Shown piece by piece: positions 11,133 through 23,207 of a DNA stretch of 64,000 nucleotides. Both the position numbers and the translations under genes were made by a program. The stretch is from Thalassia testudinum. Lineage: Eukaryota; Streptophyta; Magnoliopsida; Alismatales; Hydrocharitaceae. Location of the stretch: contig JAZHRO010000046.1 in the NCBI GenBank assembly GCA_037157565.1, positions 18,016,501 through 18,080,500 on the forward strand, in the 5' to 3' direction. The notes beneath the pieces are model-generated. The model ran no database searches. It saw only the letters and a program-made list of their open reading frames with translations, and had not been told where the DNA came from. How positions within the stretch are numbered: position 1 is the stretch's first letter; every line of letters begins with the position of its first letter.

Positions 11133-12091
11133 GTTGTGATTGGCCATGGAGGTTTTTGGTGGAGTAGAGTTTAGCTAAGCTAGCTAGCTTAGCTAGTAGA
11201 ATAGAGGTGGAGGAGCTAGGGTTTCATGGAGGAGAGCTGAAGAAGAGTATTCTGGAGCTGGTATCAGGTACTCTGTAGCTGGGACTGCTGAGGCAGCTTC
11301 AAGGGGAGCTTAACTACTAGACTTAGCTACTTAGTTCTTATGCAAGTAGCCAAGCTCGGGTACTTGAGCTCAGTTGAGCTGGCCTTAACCTAGCTGGAGC
11401 TAGGTTAAGCTGGAACTGCCTTTGATGAGGACTATAGAGCTAGCTAAGCTACTAGTTGACAAGTAGTAGCTCAGCTAGCTTGGAGTCCAGCTGCCATGAG
11501 CTAGATGGAGCTGGGGTTGGACTCCTGTCAACTTAGTTGACCTAGCTAGAGCTCCCAGTGAACTGGTGAGAGCTGAGATGAGCTAGACTCAACTAACTTG
11601 AGCTTGATCTAAGCTGAGGTGAACTCTAGTCAACTCAATTGAGCTAGTTAGAGCTCCATGTGAATTAATGGGAGCTGAGATATGTTAGATTAGCTGAGTT
11701 GAGTTGGATCTGAGTTGACTTGAGCTACGATGAGCTAAGATGAGCTCTCTTGAGCTACCATTCAGCTAAGTTGTGCTGAATGGAGCTAAATGGTGCTAAC
11801 CCTAGTCCAAGGGAGCTGGTATCTGACCATGATGAGCTGGAATCAGCTGAGTCCTAGCCTGATTGAGCTTCCTCTTCATCAGTTGCCTTCCCGAGTGCTA
11901 GGGTTTTGGGGATCTGACTCTCTGCTTATCCCTAAGGCTCCAGAAAACACATCAAAAAAAAAAAAAAAAATGCAATGCTTGCCTAACCTAATTTATGCCT
12001 AAATGCGACCCAGAAACCCATTTGTGAGTCAAAATCCTAAGAGCTAGGTTTGTTTTAATGCATAAGAATGGTGATAAGCTAGCATTTATCA
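11133..12091 (-). repeat. Truncated 3' LTR of element B
   Basis: It aligns with 26322-27295 of the 5' LTR, starting at GTTGTGAT. About 1.6 kb of the inner-left LTR is missing. It ends TTTATCA and is followed by the polypurine tract. It includes most of the AGCT-rich region (about 11165-11880) and an A run near 11954. Confidence 0.85.
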
Positions 12092-12102
12092 TACCCCCAT
12101 GC
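12092..12102 (-). other. Polypurine tract of element B
   Basis: The minus strand reads AGCATGGGGGTA directly before the LTR start TGATAA. The same tract precedes the LTRs of C, D and E. It would prime plus-strand DNA synthesis. Confidence 0.75.
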
Positions 12103-13273
12103 TTATCTTTTGCTAGTCTCTTAGCAAAACTTTAATTTTTACAAAATAGAATTTTTGGAAAATCTAATTTTTTTGACTTTTGAGGAGAAAGAGATTATGG
12201 GACATAGGTTGGTTTAAAGACATGACGTACGGGATTTATTAAAGATAAGCATCGGTATTTATTTTTGGATTCAAAAATTAGCCAAAAACGGGATCAATAT
12301 ATCCTCCAAAAAATTCACAGATTAACCCCTTGTTAATTTAGATGACTTGAAATTTTTATTTTTAGGATTTTTTTAGCTCTTCAATCTGATTCGCAACTTG
12401 CAAAGACCTTTTAGACCTTATGTCGTGCTTGTGAGAAGCCAACATTTATAAGGGCATGTTTTTTGTTTTTTTTTTTCTCTCCATCATGCTTATTTTTAGC
12501 TTAGTCTTACAACAGATGTGTTAAGATCATCATTCCCATTACCAATCCTCGAGGGGGCTCTGGCGCTAGTACTTCAAGATAGCACTATCCAAGACACCAC
12601 CCAGGAGCTCACAACACCAAAACACATTACGGTGTAGTCAGGCGCTCCAAGAAAACTCAAGCCCTTGCTCCAACGCTATTGGTAGAGCATCGTCCAAGAC
12701 ACTTGAGCTGCAAAAATGCACTTTGATGCTCCGTCTTAAGATATGTAATATAGATATAAAGCAGTGCCAAGGTAGTAACATGTTGACATCACATCCTTAA
12801 AGGAGGTATTTTCCTCCTTCTTAATGGTGGGAACTCAAACCAATGGTTTGCTTCATACTTTTACTAAGGCCAAACAAGGGGGTTTTCCTAATTTTTAGTT
12901 GTTTTTAAGTGTTGGCTTGTGTGTGAAATTTGACACAGAAAGTTTTGCAAGAAATGCAAGTTTTTGAATCAGAAACTAAGCCAAAAACTTTCCATATTAC
13001 AAAGGAGGATCAAGTCACCTGAACTATCACGAGTTCAGGTGGAATTTTGGAGAAGGATATCTGATCAAGTCTAGAAATAGACCTCGAAATTCTAATGTTT
13101 AGATCTATATTATTATCCCTAGTTTGTTGAAGTTTAAATCCCATTGTACTAAAAGTAAGTTTTCAACCTTAGTCCCGATTTCAAAATGTTCCTCAAAAAC
13201 GTCTTTCAGTATTTTTATTTTTTTTGGGTATGCAAGCAAGAAATTAAAATGACTAAAGAAAAAAGCTTATTTG
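12103..13273 (-). other. 3' untranslated region of element B, part next to the LTR
   Basis: It aligns with 1-1190 of A. No frame is conserved between the two. The part from 12540 to 12720 resembles the repeat units in the 3' untranslated regions of C and D (phrases such as CTTCAAGATAGCACTATCCA). It stops at the poly-T of the inserted LINE. Confidence 0.65.
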
Positions 13274-13585
13274 TTTTTTTTTTGAAACAGAAAGGAGAGC
13301 TATCATCCTATAATAGCAGTCTAGAACATTATATTATGTGCAAAGCAAGGGAGATTACAAAAAGGATCCCCAAGAGTGTATGAGGGACCAGCACTCTCTT
13401 ACAATACTCTCACAACATACCGGCCTCTCTTGAAAAATTCTCTCATTCCTTGCCTTCCATACACACCAAATAGTAGCAGCCATGTGGACATGTGGCTTCC
13501 CACTCACTTCAAACCCATGCTAGATAGAATCCCACTCTAGTAATGGCTCCTGACAAATTTTTCCCCAGATGACATCAGTGACAAA

Positions 13586-16500
13586 TCAAGAAGAGAGGAG
13601 GTGATTTACATTATCAGTGCTCATCTCACATAAAAAACACACATGATGATCAGTACCCAACCTTCTATGGCGTAGATCACTTGTGATTAACCCATCTCTC
13701 CTGCATAGCCAAAGGAAGATTTGTACCTTGAGAGGAATTTTTAACATCCATATCATCTTGTCGATGGAATCATGTCTCCATCCCTCTTCAAAGTTCAACA
13801 TTCTGTTATAGCTAGATTGGACACTATAAATCCCCTCCCACAGATATCTGTCCTCCATTCCAAGCCTAGGTCTGAAACTTTCAAGGTCTGATATAAGCCT
13901 TCTCTTTTCTTCCCATAACCGGGTAGCTCTTCTGCTGGACTCCACACCATCCAGGTTCTAGCTGCTGCTGCAGCAGGACCAGACCTTGCTGACCATGACA
14001 TCCTTGTCATCTGCTACAGCAAAAGCTCTTGGATAGAGATCCTTCAAGACACCCATTTCAGACCATCTCTCCTTCAAGAAACTGAAAGACCTGCCATCTC
14101 CAAGTGACGGTTGCAGCAGATGGAAGTGATCAGTCAATGCCTTAGTTACAGATTTCCAGAAAGGTGATGGACAGTTGGGCTGAAGTCTGGAAAACATGCT
14201 GTTGGATGCTCCATATCTATCTTTAATCAAAGCAGACCACGATTTCAGATCACCTTGCAGCAGCTTAATAATCCATTTGAGCAGCAAGGCATCATTAAAA
14301 TGCTGCAGGAATTTGATCCCAAGACCACCCATCTCCTTAGGATAGCAGATCTGATCCCACTTGAGAGGCTGCAAGAAACTACCCTTATGTCTGGCTCCCT
14401 TCCAAAAGAATCTCTTCCTCATCACATCCAATCTTTTCCAAATGGATCTTGGTGCTTTGAAAATGGAAAAGTAGAAGACAGGGATGCAAGTGATCACCGA
14501 GTTGAGCAAGATAAGTCTTCCACCTCTGGATAGGAACCTGCTATTCCAACCATCAAGTTTCATAGAAATCTTGTCAAAAAGGCAGTTCCAATCACTTTTC
14601 TTCAACCTGGAAAACCTCAAAGGCATCCCAAGATATCTTATAGGGAGACTGATGCGGGGAGTCATCAAGATGGTTGCTAAGGCTTCTGGCTCCTCCTCAG
14701 GTAAACCAAAGCAGACCAAACCAGACTTGTCTCTGTTTAACCTCAATCCAGAAAGCTCACCAAAGATATTAACCGAATGATGTAGAGCCAATGCTCCATC
14801 CATGGATCCTTCAACAAAAAGAATAGTATCATCTGCATACTGAAGAATGGGAGCCAGATTATTCCTACAAGATAGTGAATATCCTCTGACAAGACCAACT
14901 TCAGAAAGCTTACAAGCAAACCAAGCTAAACTGTCAACTGCCAAATTAAAGATCAATGGGGCCAGGGGACATCCTTGCCTAATGCCACACTGAAGCTGGA
15001 TCCATGCACCACAGGGTTTTCCATTTATTAGACGGGTAAAGGAGGCAATGGTAATACATCTCTTAACCTACTCAATCAAAGTAGAGGGAAAGCCCCTTCT
15101 TTTAAGCACATCCCAGAGATAAGGCGAACTGATTGAATCATAAGCCTTGTGAAAGTCAACCTTCCACATGAAGGCCTCGCACCTTCTCTTATGCTAGCCA
15201 CAACATCTCTTGGGCTAAGAAAAAAGATTCTTGTAGAGATCTACCAGGGAGGAAAGCAGACTGAGCAGGATGGATCAGATCTTGCAATATAGGCCTCAAT
15301 CTATTAGCCAGGACCTTGCCAATCACCAAGTACAAGGAATTTGAGAGGGTAATGGGTCTAAATTCCTGGAAGGATTTAGCTCCTGGGGTTTTTGGTAGAA
15401 GAAATAGATAAGATCTATTAATTCTTTCAAAGCCAAAATTGCCACTTTGAAATTCTCTAATCACTTCCATAACCTCTGTGCCCACAATGTCCCACAATTC
15501 TTTGTAAAAGAAAACTTGGATTCCATCAGGACCAGGCAATCCTTCATAGTTGAGATCCTTAATGGCCTTGAGGACTTCAGCTTCAGATGTGGGTTCAATC
15601 AAGCTGGACCCATGAGACTCATTTATTATGGGTAGATCATTTGCTGTCATCCTCCAATTGCCCCTACCTGCAGCTCTTGAAGATTCCTTGAAGTATCTGA
15701 CAGCCTCAGCTCTGATATCAGATAAGGAGGTAATTCTCTGCCCCTCAATAACCATTGAAGAGATTAGATTTGTTCTTCTCCTAGAGCTAGCAGCTAGGTG
15801 AAAGAATTTGGTGTTTGCATCCCCCTTACTTAGCCATAGCTGCCTAGAATGCTCCCTCCAATCCATCTCCAATTTCAAGTCTTCTTCAATTACCACCCCC
15901 TGCCATCTTCTTCTATCAGCAAGGTCCAGCTCAGACAGATGGTCCACAGCCTCCTTGGTATCCAGTTCTTGAATTTTCAGCAAGGCCTCATGATGCTTCT
16001 GATGTCTGAGAATTGAGGTAAAATCTCCATATTCCTTCAGCATACATTTCAAAGCCATAAACTTAGAAGCCAGTCTGGAGGTGGCCGTGCCTTCACCCTG
16101 CTGTGACCTCCACCAGCTGGCAAACATGTCTCTGAACCCTGTTTCCCTCAGCCAAGATCTCCTAAATTTAAAGTAGGATCCAGCCACCACCTGCTCACCA
16201 TTGTCCCACACCAAAGGAGTATGGTTAGAAAAAGGGCGTTCAAGACCACACACAAATGACATCTGAAAGAGATCCATCAGCTCAGCATTGCCAAAAAATC
16301 TGTCAATCTTGGACATGAGCCCATTACCATTCCTCCAAGTGAATTCAGCCCCCGATGAGGGAAACTCACACATCCCCAAGGCCTGGACCACCAATTGAAA
16401 TCTAGTGGTGGAGCTGTCAACCACTCCATTAGGTCTGTCACTCCCCACTAAAGTACAATTAAAGTCCCCTCCAACAAGCCAAGCCCCCCACCTACAAAGT

Positions 16501-16864
16501 CTACAGCTAGGTTCCAATCCTCCCACAGCTCCTGCCTCCTGTTAATATCATTTGGCCCATACACACTTATCACATAGAAGACATTGTCCCCCTGGCCTCT
16601 TTTGAATCTACAGGTCATAAGGTGCCTCGCCACAGAAACCTCTTGCAAGCATAGCAGCTGCTTCTTCCACCAAATGGCAATTCCCCCAGATCTACCATTG
16701 GAATTGACCACCACAAGGTCATTTGCAGATCCTGCCCTCATCTCTTCCCATGCCCTGTCAGACTCACAATCAATGTGTGTCTCTTGAAGGATGGCACAGT
16801 CGATTTCCCATTCACGTAGATGTCTAAGTAGAGACCCCCTACTTCTATCGTGCAGCCCACACAC
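13586..16864 (-). pseudogene. LINE ORF2: endonuclease, reverse transcriptase and zf-RVT
   Basis: The EEP endonuclease runs from about 16864 to 16240: LQETH, SGGIAIWW, VYGPND, GDFNC and SNHTPL are in order, the last holding the catalytic His. RT covers about 15640-14700, with KVDFHKAYDS (near 15150), QGCPLAPLIF (near 14970) and the intact catalytic motif YADDTILF (near 14839). The zf-RVT tail (KVQIFLWLC, then Cys-x2-Cys and HLLSSC) lies at about 13730-13586. Damage: a stop near the endonuclease start at a Trp position (near 16870), a frameshift near 16500, a stop and frameshift near 15190, a stop at a Trp position near 15070 and a break near 13950. It is nearly full length but not translatable. 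Confidence 0.85.
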
Positions 16865-16881
16865 ATTCTAGGTCAGGACCT

Positions 16882-17170
16882 TCATTTGGAAGTCAGGTCT
16901 ATCCCCTTCTTAGCTGCGGAAGTTCTACTAATCTTCATCACAGCTGCAATGACTGATTCATCAAAACTTTGTGTGGGAGTATGCCTTCTTAGCCTCAACT
17001 TGTTGGGAGGTTTCGCACTCCTAACAGTAGGAGTCTTTGACTTCGAGTGCACGACACCAGCCATAGGAGAACACATCTGCAAGTTCATGGAGCTCACAAA
17101 GGAGTCCACCAGAGCAGAATCAGTAGGCTTATCAGTCATGTTCATAACCATCCCATCATCAGGCTCACCA
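16882..17170 (-). pseudogene. C-terminal end of LINE ORF1
   Basis: About 95 residues end at 16882, just upstream of the ORF2 start, as expected for the tail of the nucleic-acid-binding ORF1. It is Ser/Thr- and Lys/Arg-rich (RRHTPTQS) with no domain visible. The frame is cut at about 17170 by the 5' truncation. An apparent Met at 17256 belongs to element B. Assignment rests mainly on position. Confidence 0.45.
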
Positions 17171-17383
17171 AGGTGGGTTTTAGGTTTTGAAAATCCTAAA
17201 TCGATCGTCAAAATTTTAAAAACACCCCCCATGCTTAAGGTATGCAATGTCCTCATGCATTAGGAGGGAAAAGAGATCACCTTAGTGAAGGGTGGTCGGG
17301 TCTAGGATGGTTAAAACCTGGAAAAAGAAAGTAAAAAGGAAAGCGGGAAAAATGATGGGTTACCTCCCATCCCATGCTATCTT

Positions 17384-18800
17384 TTACAGCATTCAGCTGG
17401 GTGTAGTGTGTATTAGTGATCAGCTGTGGTTGGTTCGATGAAATTGAAAGATTCAGACGGAAGATTCGGGGCATGATCAAAATAGGGCTTTAAACATTGG
17501 CCATTGACTTGAGAAGTCATTTTAGTTTTAGGATCACAAAGATCAACAGTGCCATACGGATATGTTTTCAGGACAATAAAGGGGCTGGTCCATTTTGATT
17601 TCAACTTTCCAGGAAAAATTCGTAATCGTGCATTGAAAAGCCAAACACATTGATTAACATCAAAATGTTTCCAAATAATGTATTTATCATGAAATTCCTT
17701 CGTTCGATCTATATAAATCCACGTGTTTTCATATGAAAAATTACGTAATTCTTCCAGTTCAGTCAATTGTACTTTTCTATGGATACCAGCCTTAGATAAG
17801 TCCATATTTAGTTGCTTTATTGCCTAAAATGCCCTATGCTCAATTTCTATTGGGAGATGGCATGCCTTCCCAAAAATTAAATTGAAGGGAGACATGCCAA
17901 GTGGGGTTTTGAAAGTGGTACTCTAGGCCCATAAACATCATCTAATTTGGTGGACCAATCCTTATGATCGAGCCTAACTATTGTCTGTAAAATATTTTAG
18001 ATTTCTCGGTTAGGAAATTCAGCTTAACCATTTGTTTGGGGATGATAAGGTATGGAAATTTTGTGATTAACCCCATATTTAGAAAGAATGTGATGGAATT
18101 GTTAGTGAAGTGTGAGCCTCTGTCACTGATAATGACCTTTGGAATGCTGAATCTTGAGAAAATATTTTTCTTAATGAATTCGACAACTACACTGTGATCA
18201 TTGGTACGGGTGGGTATTGCTTCAATCCATTTAGAAATATAGTTGACTGCAACTAGTATATACAAATACCCACCAGAGTTGATGAACAGTCCTATGAAGT
18301 TGATGCCCCATACATCGAATGTTTCAACCTCTAAAATAGGATTAAGGGGCATCATATCCTTTTGAGTCATGTTGTCGATGCTCTGGCAATGCACATAGGA
18401 TTGAACAAGATTATGCGCATCTTTGTGCAATCTGGGTCAAAAGAATCCCGCATTAAGGATTTTAGCTGCAATTTTCTTGCTCGAAAAATGTCCACCACAG
18501 GCCATTGAATGACAATGTGTCAGAATATTGTGGATTTCTTAATCAGGGACACATCGTCTAATGACCTGATCGGCATAAATGCATAAAAGGTTAGGCTCCT
18601 CCCAAAAATAGTACTTAATATCGGCAACGAACTTATCCCTTTTTTCTTACCAATCAACAGGGATTCATTCTATTGCTAATAGTTTGCAATGGGTGCAAAC
18701 CAAGGGAGGGTGGTGGCAGCTAAAATGCTTTCATCAGGGAATTGATCAAGGGGTCATTATGTCATTCGTCATAAGATGAGAGAGATGGTTGGCCACTACA
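17384..18800 (-). pseudogene. Integrase of element B
   Basis: The C-terminal part (17413-17805) has PGKLKSKW, followed by VNGQCLKPYF, as in Athila integrases. The core (about 18430-17978) has SKWIEAIPT and IISDRGSHF with one catalytic Asp. The first catalytic Asp, in the GIDFMGPF motif of C, is Asn here (GINFIGLF). The region of the catalytic Glu is frameshifted (near 18010). The N-terminal zinc finger near 18400 reads SYVHCQ where a Cys-x2-Cys pair is expected, so one Cys is lost. The domain order is right but it is inactive several times over. Confidence 0.85.
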
Positions 18801-19260
18801 TTTCGTGATCTTGCCTTACCCTTGATTTCCAGGTCAAATTCCTAGAGCAGCAGGATCCAACGGATAAGCCAAGGTTTCGCATCTTTTTTTGTCAGCAAAT
18901 ATTTAAGTGCTGAGTGGTCGATATATATAGTGACATGTGACCCCAAAAGATAAGATCTAAATTCCTTTAGGGCAAATATAATGGCAAGAAGTTCTTTTTC
19001 AATAACCGTGTAATTCCGCTGTGCATCATCAAGAGTTTTGCTAGCATAATAGATAACAATAGGCTTCTTGTCAATTCTTTTCCCTAGAAAGACCCCCACA
19101 GTAAAATCTGAGGCATCCGTCATTAATTCAAAGGGACTATTCCAATTAGGTCCCTGCAAAATTGGTGCCTTGGTAACTTCCTTCTTAAACCTCAAAAAAC
19201 TCTCCAAGTATTTATCATTGAAATCGAATAGTTGGTCTTTAGTAAGAAGTTGACTTAAGG
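18801..19260 (-). pseudogene. RNase H of element B
   Basis: The longest piece is 19207-18842. Acidic residues are in place: TDASDF (first Asp), TVIEKELLA (Glu) and IYIDHSALKYL (second Asp). The fourth lies past a stop near 18842. It follows RT in the order typical of Gypsy pol. The piece itself is well preserved but its frame is cut on both sides. Confidence 0.85.
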
Positions 19261-20175
19261 GCTTGGAGATTTGGAAAATATTTTGTATGAATCTACGGTA
19301 GAAACCCGCATGACCCGAAAAGGATCTAATCTATTTTACAGTAGTGGTTGGTGGGAGCTTAGATATAGCATCTATTTTTGCTTTATCTACTGCAATTCCT
19401 TTATTTTGATATAACATGGCCCAAGACATTACCTTCCTAGACCATAAAATGACTTTTTTCCCAACTGAAGACCAGATTGACTTCTACGCATTTTTGGATA
19501 GTTCTTTCAAAGTTTTTGAGACAATGGCCACAAGAATCTCCAAAAATAGAGAAGTCATCCATAAAGACTTCTAAACATTTACCTACTAGGTCCGAAAATA
19601 TTGCAAGCATACACCTTTGAAAAGTCGCAAGTGCGTTGCAACGACCGAAAGGTATTCTTCGGAAAGCAAAGGTTTCGAAGGTGCAGGTGAAAGTTGTTTT
19701 GTCCTAATCCTCAGGTTGAACTGCTACCTGATTATAGCAGGACTAACCGTCCAAAAAATAATAAAAGTCCCATCCGACTAATCGCTCCAAGATTTGATCA
19801 ATAAAGGGGAGAGAAAATTGGTCCTTCTTGGTGGCAGTGTTTAATTTTCTATAATCAATACACACATGCCAAGAAGGCAGTTCGAGTGGCTATATTCTCC
19901 CCATTGTCATTGGTGACAACTATTAGTCCATCCTTTTTGGGCACTTGTGTCAGACTAACCCAGGAGTTGTCAGAAATGGGGTAGATGGTATTTGCATCAA
20001 GCCACTTAATAATCTCTTTTTTTACCACCTTCTGCATTTTAGGGTTCAAGCGCCTTTGTGGTTGGCAGGAGGGGCGAGAATCATCCTCTAGATATATATG
20101 ATGTGTATAGTAGGACAGATGAATACCCTTAAGATCAGAAACGGTCCAGCCAATAGCTTTTTTATATTTACCCAA
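19261..20175 (-). pseudogene. Reverse transcriptase of element B
   Basis: The N-terminal part (20175-19855) has RRLNPKMQKVVKKEIIKWL and YPISDNSWVS, matching C at about 62100-62020. The catalytic motif FMDDFSIFG lies at 19565-19540. Between and after these are many stops and frameshifts, and the sequence around 19230-19480 is badly decayed. Confidence 0.85.
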
Positions 20176-20178
20176 AAC

Positions 20179-20940
20179 CTAGAGAAGTTTGTGTTCTTGT
20201 GCCCCAGTAAGTCCAGAATTTATAATCAAGGGCAGGGTCTGATTTGGACCTATCAAAACATATTTACGGGAGTCAGGCGAAGGTTTTAAGTCTAGTTGTG
20301 GGCCCAGCTCTGAGACAATTTCTACTTTTTGTGTTAATGGTGAAGTGAGAGAGAAAGGATTAACTAGAGTGTTAGCTGAATGTGCGGTTAGGGTGGAAGG
20401 GTGGGATGAAGTGGATTGTTCAGGAACCGTGTTAATGGCAAAACAGGAACCTAAGTGTGAAATCTGTAAAGTTTCCTCCACTATATTTTCCATTTCTGAA
20501 TCCGAGTCATCAAAGAAATTAGGTTCTTGGAACATTCTAGAAGTTTGGAAAATATCTAGCATTATAGATTCACTGCCACACATGATCTTTATTTTGCCAG
20601 AATCACAATCAATATTTCCACGGGCGGTGGCTAAGAATGGTCTTCCAAGATTTATAGGGGCAAACTTTAAAGCTTCCGGTACCTCTATTTCCAGGACTAA
20701 AAGGTCTACTGCAAATAGAAAATTTTTGATCCGGAAAAGGACATCCTCAACAATTTCCCTTGGTTTCATTGTAGATCAGTTTGCTAATTGAAGAGTAACC
20801 TAAACAGGCTTTAATTCAATGATCTTAAATTTTTCAAAAATAATTGTGGGGATAAGATTAATTAAGGCATCGAGATCCAATAAGGCACGACCAAAAGTAG
20901 TATCATTATGATTACTTGAATCAGGGGAGTGCCTAGATCT
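20179..20940 (-). pseudogene. Protease and linker of element B
   Basis: The piece from 20769 to 20179 has EIVEDVL, LVLEIEVPE and LGRPFLATARGNID, the C-terminal half of the Athila protease, then a linker into RT. The active-site half (around 20800-20900) is broken by stops and a frameshift. DLDALINLIP-like sense near 20860 suggests the DLGAS motif has been altered. Confidence 0.75.
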
Positions 20941-23207
20941 TTTCTCTTATGATGTAGTCGGCTCTACACAATTGAGCTGACTGTCTCGGGAAAGAACACC
21001 TTTCCTAAATTTCTAGGCTGCCTTTTTGGGGTACACAAATCCTTTAGAAATTTTGCATAGGCAGGGATGTATTTTATAGCATCTAGGAGAGGGATGTTAT
21101 TTTCAACTTGCTCAAATAAATCCATCAATTCCTTATCAGTGGGCTCGGATTTCTTATTTTTCTTATTTTGCGAAGAATGGAGGGCTTGTTGAAATGGTGC
21201 AGGGTTTTCCTATTTTGCATTATTAGGTTCCTGAATAGTGTTAGAGGATGATGGGGAAGAGTTGATCTATTTTTCATTGAAACGAGTTTCTTTAACAGGT
21301 AGGGGGTCTTGAGTGGTTTTCCTGTTCCTCATAGTAACTGCATTTACAATCTGGTTGTTTCAATGAAGAGGATGGGAAGCCTGACTGTTATTGAAACCTG
21401 GGAGATGCTAAGGTGCTGGTTGAATGGGTTGGCTGGGATATCCACCTTGGAACTGATTTCGTTGATTATTCGGGTTGGGCATGGGTTGGGAAGGTAGATT
21501 CCTAGTAGGTCAACGATTAAGAGTAACCTTAACTTGGTGTTGCAAGTTGGTAATCATGCAAGTTACTCCTGTCATTTGGTTCTACATTCCTTATAGAGTT
21601 TTCATCACCTGGGCATTGATATCTTCCTGGGATGGTCCAGGTTGATATGCAGGTTGCCCATAATTCCCAAAGTGATTTTGTTTAAGAAACTTAATCGGGT
21701 TTGAGGCTTTCCAGGAGTGATTTGGATTGATCCTCCAATTTTGATTGTAAGTGTTGGAGGGGTTTCTAAATTGCTCTTGGAGAGCATAAATATTTTCTGT
21801 GGTTGGATCAAGAATATTTTGATTCAGATAATCAAAATTCCCGATCAAATCTTGTGGAAAATCAGCAAAAAACTATTGACCAGCAGGTATGGCATCAATG
21901 TTGTGTAGTTTTTCTCTTCGAAGAAGTTATGGAGTGTTAGTGTGTGGAGAGTTAAAAGTGGAGAATTAAGGTGTGGTGCATGTTTCTGAGTGAGCTTTTC
22001 TTCCATCTTTTTCTGTTGAATTTGCATCTGGTCCAATCGTTGAGCTAACATATATAGATCATCCTGAGTGACTAGAACAGAGGTGGATTTGGAGTCAATT
22101 TCATTGACTCTGTGTCTGGGGTTTTGCATTCTAGAAAAAGTGTCCATTGAAGTCATATTAAATGAGTTTTTACTCATTTCTTCAAAGAGGAGATAGACAC
22201 TTTCATCATCTTTATTAAGGAAATTGCCCATACATGAGGCATCCACAAAATGCTCCAATTAATCTTCTAATCCATGATAGAAGATCTGCACTAACTTCCA
22301 TTGTGGATTTCATGGTGGGGACAACTTCTTAAAAGTTCTTGGAATCTTTCCCAAGCTTCATGGAGGGGTTCACCAATTTTTTGTTAAAAGGTCGTTATGG
22401 ATCTTCTTAAAGTGTTAGTTTGACCGATTGGAAAAATATTTTTTGGAAAAATGCTCTTTAATTGGGGCCAGGCAGTGATTGGGCACCCAACCATTCTAAA
22501 CCAGTGTGAAGCTTTATCTTTTATCGAGAGAGGAAAAAGTCTCATCAACCACACGTCTTGCTGCACATTGCAGGAATGAGTGGTTTAAGTGAGGACAGTT
22601 AATTCCTCGAGATGACAAAAAGGGTCATCTCTTGGAAGACCATGGAAATGCTTGATCAAGTTGAGATTGGCTAGTTTGATCTCAAAATCCCCTTGTGGTA
22701 TGGCCACCTCGGGTCTTTTCTCATGGTTGGAAGGATCATAAAAATCCTTAAGAGGAACGACAGGCTGCTGGCGGGGTGGTGGGTTATGCCAATGGTTGGC
22801 TAGGTTCGTCACAGTCGTAGCCAAATTCTCTTGGTTTTGTTGTAGCCGAACCAAATGGTCGACCATATAGGCAAAGGGGTTTGTATTTTGAGTTTGGATT
22901 TGAGGACCACCTAGCCCTGGAGGGATTTGTGGTTGCTCCAGATGAGGGAGGTTAGGGATGGGGAAGTCAACTTGTGGTCAACTGACGGGTTAGAAGTGGA
23001 AGTAGAATTTTCTTGTTGGTTTCCTGGGCTTTCCATATTTTTAGAAGAGGAAGGAGAAGACAAAGATTTTCTAGTGCAGGGGGCAAAATCAGATGGTCCC
23101 TCAAGATGTTGTTTTTGGGACCTTCGCCCATGCATGCAATTTTTTGGAAGAATTAGAGGGGAGGAGAAGAGGGAGAGATGAGAGAAAGTGTGCAATTCAA
23201 ACAACAA
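20941..23207 (-). pseudogene. Gag of element B
   Basis: Five pieces in order: N-terminal Ser/Pro-rich (23207-22911), VDHLVRLQQNQENLATTVTN then FHGLPRDDPFCHLEEL (22866-22585), SIKDKASHWF (22566-22384), a helical segment with LVTQDDLYMLAQRLDQMQ (22258-21845), and a C-terminal Asn/Gln-rich part (21848-21591). The second and third are the Retrotrans_gag-like core. Stops and frameshifts separate all pieces. Between 21590 and 20941 the linker is too decayed to trace in one frame. Confidence 0.85.

Larger units (their letters stand above)
13274..17176 (-). mobile_element. L1-type LINE, 5'-truncated, inserted in element B
   Basis: A 10-base poly-T (13274-13283) is the poly-A tail of a minus-strand LINE. 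Reading leftward from 17176: an ORF1 tail, an endonuclease, RT and a zf-RVT domain. On both sides the sequence returns to the 3' untranslated region of B, shown by alignment with A around 1190. The target duplication is unclear; GTTTT on the right could be one copy, merged with poly-T on the left. Confidence 0.9.

Noticed and set aside
16584..17263. Plus-strand frames of 67 and 137 codons
   Set aside because: Antisense shadows of the LINE endonuclease and ORF1 tail.
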